A DNA stretch of 9,379 nucleotides, taken from assembly GCA_015233515.1 (NCBI GenBank), contig JADFXS010000100.1:1-9379 (forward strand), in the 5' to 3' direction. The translations under genes and the position numbers were made by a program. Each line of letters starts with the position of its first letter. Within the stretch, counting starts at the first letter, position 1. Source of the stretch: Deltaproteobacteria bacterium (lineage in GTDB: Bacteria; Desulfobacterota; Desulfarculia; Adiutricales; JAGVGV01). This document shows, piece after piece, positions 6,384 through 9,379 of this stretch. Below the pieces are notes generated by a model. It worked only from the letters and a program-made list of their open reading frames with translations, searched no databases and had not been told where the DNA came from.

Positions 6384-7748
6384 ATGCTAAAGATTAAATC
6401 TTGGACCAGATTACTAGTCGTCATCGTGTTGACCGGATTATTAACCGGTGGGGGGTGGGCCCCGGTCCAGGCGGCCACCGAACCTCAAGAAGATACCTAC
6501 GCCAAAATCAAAATTTTCAGTCTGGTCCTCCACGAAATCCAGCAGAAATACGTGGAAGATACAGTCCCTCAGGATTTGATCTATGGCGCCATCAAGGGAA
6601 TGCTCAAGACGCTGGATCCTCATTCCTCGTTTATGACTCCGGAGGAAATGAAGGATTTTCAAACGGAGACCAAGGGCAGTTTTTCCGGAGTCGGCGTTGA
6701 ACTGACCATGAAAGACGGACTCCCTGTGGTGGTCTCGCCCATCGAAGGCACGCCGGCGCATAAGGCCGGCCTTTTGGCCGGTGACCAGATTATCAAAATC
6801 GACGGCGTTTCCACCAAGGATATGAGCTTGACCGACGTGGTCCATCGCATTCGCGGACAACGGGGCTCTAAAGTCGTTTTGACCATTTTGCACGAAGGGG
6901 ATCGCAAGCTTCTGGAAGTTTCCATTGTCCGCGACGTGATTCCCATCCGCAGTGTGAGGTCCGAGCTGCTCGAAAAAGGGTATGCCTATATCCGTATAAG
7001 CAATTTCCAGGGAGATACCTCGGAAAACGTGGAAAAGGCTATCAAGGAACTCCAATCCACGACTCCGCCGCTCAAAGGGATGATTTTGGATTTACGCAAC
7101 AATCCTGGTGGGTTATTGGAGCAATCCGTACGCGTGGCCGACCATTTCCTCAATGGCGGCCTGGTAGTGTATACCAAGGGCAAGGTTGAGGATCAGAGCA
7201 TGGAATTCAAAGCTACTCACGGGACTATTGCCAAGGATTATCCCGTGGTGGTTCTAGTCAACGAAGGAAGCGCCAGCGCCTCGGAAATCGTGGCCGGCGC
7301 CCTGCAAGACCATAAGCGCGCCGTGGTTCTAGGGGCGAAAACCTTTGGTAAGGGCTCGGTTCAAACCATTATTCCCTTGCCGGACGGATCCGGTTTACGC
7401 TTGACCACGGCCAGGTATTACACTCCATCCGGACGTTCCATTCAAGCCACCGGTATTGAACCCGATGTGGTGGTCCCCAGCCGATTAAGCCGGCCCGGAA
7501 AAATACTTCGAGAAAAGGACCTGGACCATCACTTGTCCGGTGAAAACGAAAAATCAGAAGCTCTTCCCGGGGATGAACCTTCCTCGGATCAATCCGGACA
7601 ATCCTCGGACGATGCCAAAAAAAAGCTGCCGAGCCAAATGACTGTCCAAGAGAGATTGCAGGCCGACCCTCAATTGAAAAAAGCTCTGGATATGCTGAAA
7701 AACAATGAGGTAACTCCTATTTTGAAAGCGGCTAAGAACCACTCCTGA
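6384..7748 (+). CDS. ctpA: CtpA/Prc-type carboxyl-terminal processing protease (S41 family)
   Basis: This is a periplasmic serine protease with a Ser-Lys catalytic pair that cuts proteins with exposed hydrophobic C-termini. The 454-residue precursor has a Sec signal peptide with cleavage after V28-Q29-A30, an N-terminal cap (about 40-95, including TLDPHSSFM), a PDZ domain (about 100-182) and the S41 core. Catalytic S298 lies in NEGSASASE (293-301), K323 in TFGKGSVQ exactly 25 residues later as in known members, and Q327 completes the usual triad. An acidic low-complexity stretch (about 385-412) and a short C-terminal helix follow. The start ATG 6384 has an ideal AGGAG at 6371-6375, 8 nt away. 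The frame extends to 6252 but that part lies inside the EnvC-like gene. Relatives degrade peptidoglycan hydrolases (Prc on MepS, Pseudomonas CtpA), which fits the operon; the target here is unknown. Confidence 0.95.
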   Translation: MLKIKSWTRLLVVIVLTGLLTGGGWAPVQAATEPQEDTYAKIKIFSLVLHEIQQKYVEDTVPQDLIYGAIKGMLKTLDPHSSFMTPEEMKDFQTETKGSFSGVGVELTMKDGLPVVVSPIEGTPAHKAGLLAGDQIIKIDGVSTKDMSLTDVVHRIRGQRGSKVVLTILHEGDRKLLEVSIVRDVIPIRSVRSELLEKGYAYIRISNFQGDTSENVEKAIKELQSTTPPLKGMILDLRNNPGGLLEQSVRVADHFLNGGLVVYTKGKVEDQSMEFKATHGTIAKDYPVVVLVNEGSASASEIVAGALQDHKRAVVLGAKTFGKGSVQTIIPLPDGSGLRLTTARYYTPSGRSIQATGIEPDVVVPSRLSRPGKILREKDLDHHLSGENEKSEALPGDEPSSDQSGQSSDDAKKKLPSQMTVQERLQADPQLKKALDMLKNNEVTPILKAAKNHS

Positions 7749-9229
7749 TGCCTCCGCGTCCTCCGGACAAAAAAAAAGGGCGAAGCCAAACTGATTTTCG
7801 AGGAGGGGCCCGTTCGCAAGCTAAACCCAGCCGGCGGGAAAAGCCGGCTTCGGGAAAACCTCAACCGGGTCGAACCGGGATGCGGTTTCCCAGGTCCAGA
7901 GGTAAAGAACAATCCGCATCGGGCCCTCAACGCCTTAAAATTTATTTGTTAGGCTTGGGACTAGGTTTGCTGATAGGCGGCCTGGTGGCGGTCGTTGTCA
8001 GTTATTGGCCGGAATTCAAGAAAAAAGCCGAAGCCATTTCTTCCGGCGCCATCAGTTCCGTCGGTCGGGCTTCCCCGGCTAAATCTCCGATTGTGTATGA
8101 GGAAAAGCGCCGCCTGGATGGTCTGGTCATGCAGATGGACCAAGTGATTTTTTCCACGCTCAAAGGGGCGGGCATTCCTGATCAAAACATAAATATCATC
8201 AAGGTCACCCCCCGACGGAACCGTGAACAGGAATGGGAACAAGCTCAAATCGAGATTGAAGTCCCTAAAAATTTAGCAGCTGACAATTTGGTCAACCTAT
8301 TAAAAAAATCTCTGGCGACCCTGGAACTTCGGCCCACGCCTCGTATCAAAACCCACCAAGGAGACGCAGGCCTGGAGGCTGACCTGACGCTGTTCGAATA
8401 TCCGACCCATAACCTGCATTTTATTCCCATGGCTGAACACCGGGCTAGCGAAACCGCCGAACGGGCGACGATGCCGCCAACGACTCCAGTCATCAAACCC
8501 AAACCGGAATCAGGATCGTCTTCCCGGGTGGATCCCGTGAAGCCCTCGGTGGGAAAATCAGTCAATTCGCGACCGAAAGTGGCCATTGTCATAGATGATT
8601 TCGGATTTAGCCTGGAACAGGCCCGGTGTTTTATCGACCTGGATCTACCGCTGGCGGTTTCCGTATTGCCTTTCCAACCCCACACCGAAGAGATCGCCCG
8701 TCTGGCCCATCAAAAAGGGCACGTGGTAATGCTGCATATGCCCATGCAACCGGCCCAATGGCCGGAAACGGATGCCGGTCCCGGCGCCTTAATGATATCC
8801 ATGGATCGGCCGGAGATTCAGAGTAAAAGCAAGGCGGCCCTGGCCAATATCCCCTTCGTTGCCGGAGTCAATAACCACATGGGTTCCAGGTTCACCGAGG
8901 ACCGCGCCCGCATGGACTGGTTTTTCGAGGAAATCCGTTCCCGCAAGCTTTTTTTTCTGGATAGTCGGACCAGCCTGCGATCCGTGGCTTTCGAGGAAGC
9001 AAAAAGAATGGGCTTACCGGCCGGACGACGGGCTATTTTCCTGGATAACGTCCAAGAACCACAAGCTATTCAAATGCAACTCAAAAAGCTGGCCGCCGAT
9101 GCCGCCCAGAATGGATTTAGCATCGGTATTGGTCATGTTTATCTCGTGACTTGCCAGGTGTTAAAAAGTGAGTATAATCATCTGAGCTCCAAGGTGGATT
9201 TTGTGCCAATCACGAGTTTAATTCGTTAA
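7748..9229 (+). CDS. YibQ-like divergent polysaccharide deacetylase, membrane-anchored
   Basis: The 493-residue protein has a basic, proline-rich cytoplasmic tail (1-62), one membrane helix (about 64-87), a periplasmic region of unclear fold (about 90-225), a Pro/Ser/Thr-rich linker (about 230-275) and a C-terminal divergent polysaccharide deacetylase domain (PF04748 type, about 277-493). Metal-site-like residues are D283-D284 in VAIVIDDFG, H330 in MLHMPMQP, H377 in GVNNHMGSRFT, D405 in FFLDSRTS and H463 in IGIGH. In E. coli yibQ follows envC, and here it follows EnvC-like and CtpA genes, so a role in cell-wall remodelling is inferred; its substrate is not established. The start ATG 7748 overlaps the ctpA stop by one base (TGATG), implying coupled translation. 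The next methionine (M45) would shorten the tail but keep the helix. Family members are often shorter at the N-terminus. Confidence 0.85.
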   Translation: MPPRPPDKKKGRSQTDFRGGARSQAKPSRREKPASGKPQPGRTGMRFPRSRGKEQSASGPQRLKIYLLGLGLGLLIGGLVAVVVSYWPEFKKKAEAISSGAISSVGRASPAKSPIVYEEKRRLDGLVMQMDQVIFSTLKGAGIPDQNINIIKVTPRRNREQEWEQAQIEIEVPKNLAADNLVNLLKKSLATLELRPTPRIKTHQGDAGLEADLTLFEYPTHNLHFIPMAEHRASETAERATMPPTTPVIKPKPESGSSSRVDPVKPSVGKSVNSRPKVAIVIDDFGFSLEQARCFIDLDLPLAVSVLPFQPHTEEIARLAHQKGHVVMLHMPMQPAQWPETDAGPGALMISMDRPEIQSKSKAALANIPFVAGVNNHMGSRFTEDRARMDWFFEEIRSRKLFFLDSRTSLRSVAFEEAKRMGLPAGRRAIFLDNVQEPQAIQMQLKKLAADAAQNGFSIGIGHVYLVTCQVLKSEYNHLSSKVDFVPITSLIR

Positions 9230-9240
9230 AGCGAGAACCA

Positions 9241-9379
9241 ATGGTCGACGACATAGAAAATATCCGCCCGCCTGAAACAGACGATCAGGCCCCCCTCACC
9301 GAAACCATTTCAGACAATGGCGACCCTGACGCGGCTCCCACGCCGCCGCGAGCCGATACGCCGGAATTCCTGACCCCAA
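9241..9379 (+). CDS. Unrecognised acidic, proline-rich protein, N-terminal 46 codons only
   Basis: An open frame begins with ATG 9241, 11 nt after the stop of the YibQ-like gene, and runs off the right edge. A weak GCGAGAA lies 5' of the start. The visible residues (starting MVDDIENIRPPE) are rich in Asp, Glu, Pro and Thr, with no signal peptide or membrane segment, and look like a disordered N-terminal extension before a domain that is not in the window. The position suggests it is the next operon member. Its function cannot be named from this fragment. Confidence 0.6.
   Translation, partial: MVDDIENIRPPETDDQAPLTETISDNGDPDAAPTPPRADTPEFLTP

Noticed and set aside
6441..7055. 204-codon open frame on the minus strand inside ctpA
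   Set aside because: It is antisense to the signal peptide, cap and PDZ regions of ctpA, with no domain or ribosome site of its own.

Overview
The window looks like a chromosomal segment from a Gram-negative bacterium, most likely an anaerobe of the former Deltaproteobacteria (Desulfobacterota). That placement is an inference. It rests on a lipoprotein with a Sec/lipobox signal, an FtsEX/EnvC/CtpA/YibQ-type envelope operon, a RACo-type reductive activator of corrinoid proteins typical of anaerobes with B12-dependent methyl transfer, and moderate GC. No rRNA, tRNA, CRISPR, insertion sequence or phage gene was seen.

Left part (1-1124, minus strand): the N-terminal 374 codons of a secreted lipoprotein with the three core motifs of a calcineurin-like metallophosphoesterase. 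It runs off the left edge. It has a good sigma70-like promoter (1149-1177) with a perfect 7-5-7 inverted repeat over its -35 box. Positions 1125-1502 are a divergent intergenic region. On the plus strand it holds a second strong promoter (1287-1316), another perfect 7-5-7 inverted repeat at its start site, and then a convincing intrinsic terminator (1364-1395) that lies before the next gene. This implies a terminated leader or a small RNA.

Middle (1503-3485, plus strand): a 660-residue RACo-like protein with an N-terminal [2Fe-2S] ferredoxin domain and a C-terminal ASKHA ATPase domain. Such proteins reductively reactivate corrinoid proteins. No corrinoid protein or methyltransferase lies in the window. 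A perfect 15-bp hairpin without a U-tract (3522-3553) separates it from the next genes.

Right part (3657-9379, plus strand): a tightly packed operon of ftsE, ftsX, an EnvC-like degenerate LytM protein, a CtpA-type S41 protease, a membrane-anchored YibQ-like divergent polysaccharide deacetylase, and the first 46 codons of an unrecognised acidic, proline-rich protein. Gaps are +9, -4, +19, -1 and +11 nt. FtsEX and EnvC form the known system that couples ATP hydrolysis at the division site to activation of periplasmic amidases. CtpA proteases in other bacteria degrade cell-wall hydrolases, and yibQ sits beside envC in E. coli. The operon therefore reads as a septal peptidoglycan remodelling module.

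Most of the window is conventional. The least explained parts are the intergenic region at 1125-1502, the isolated RACo-like gene, and the unrecognised last gene.
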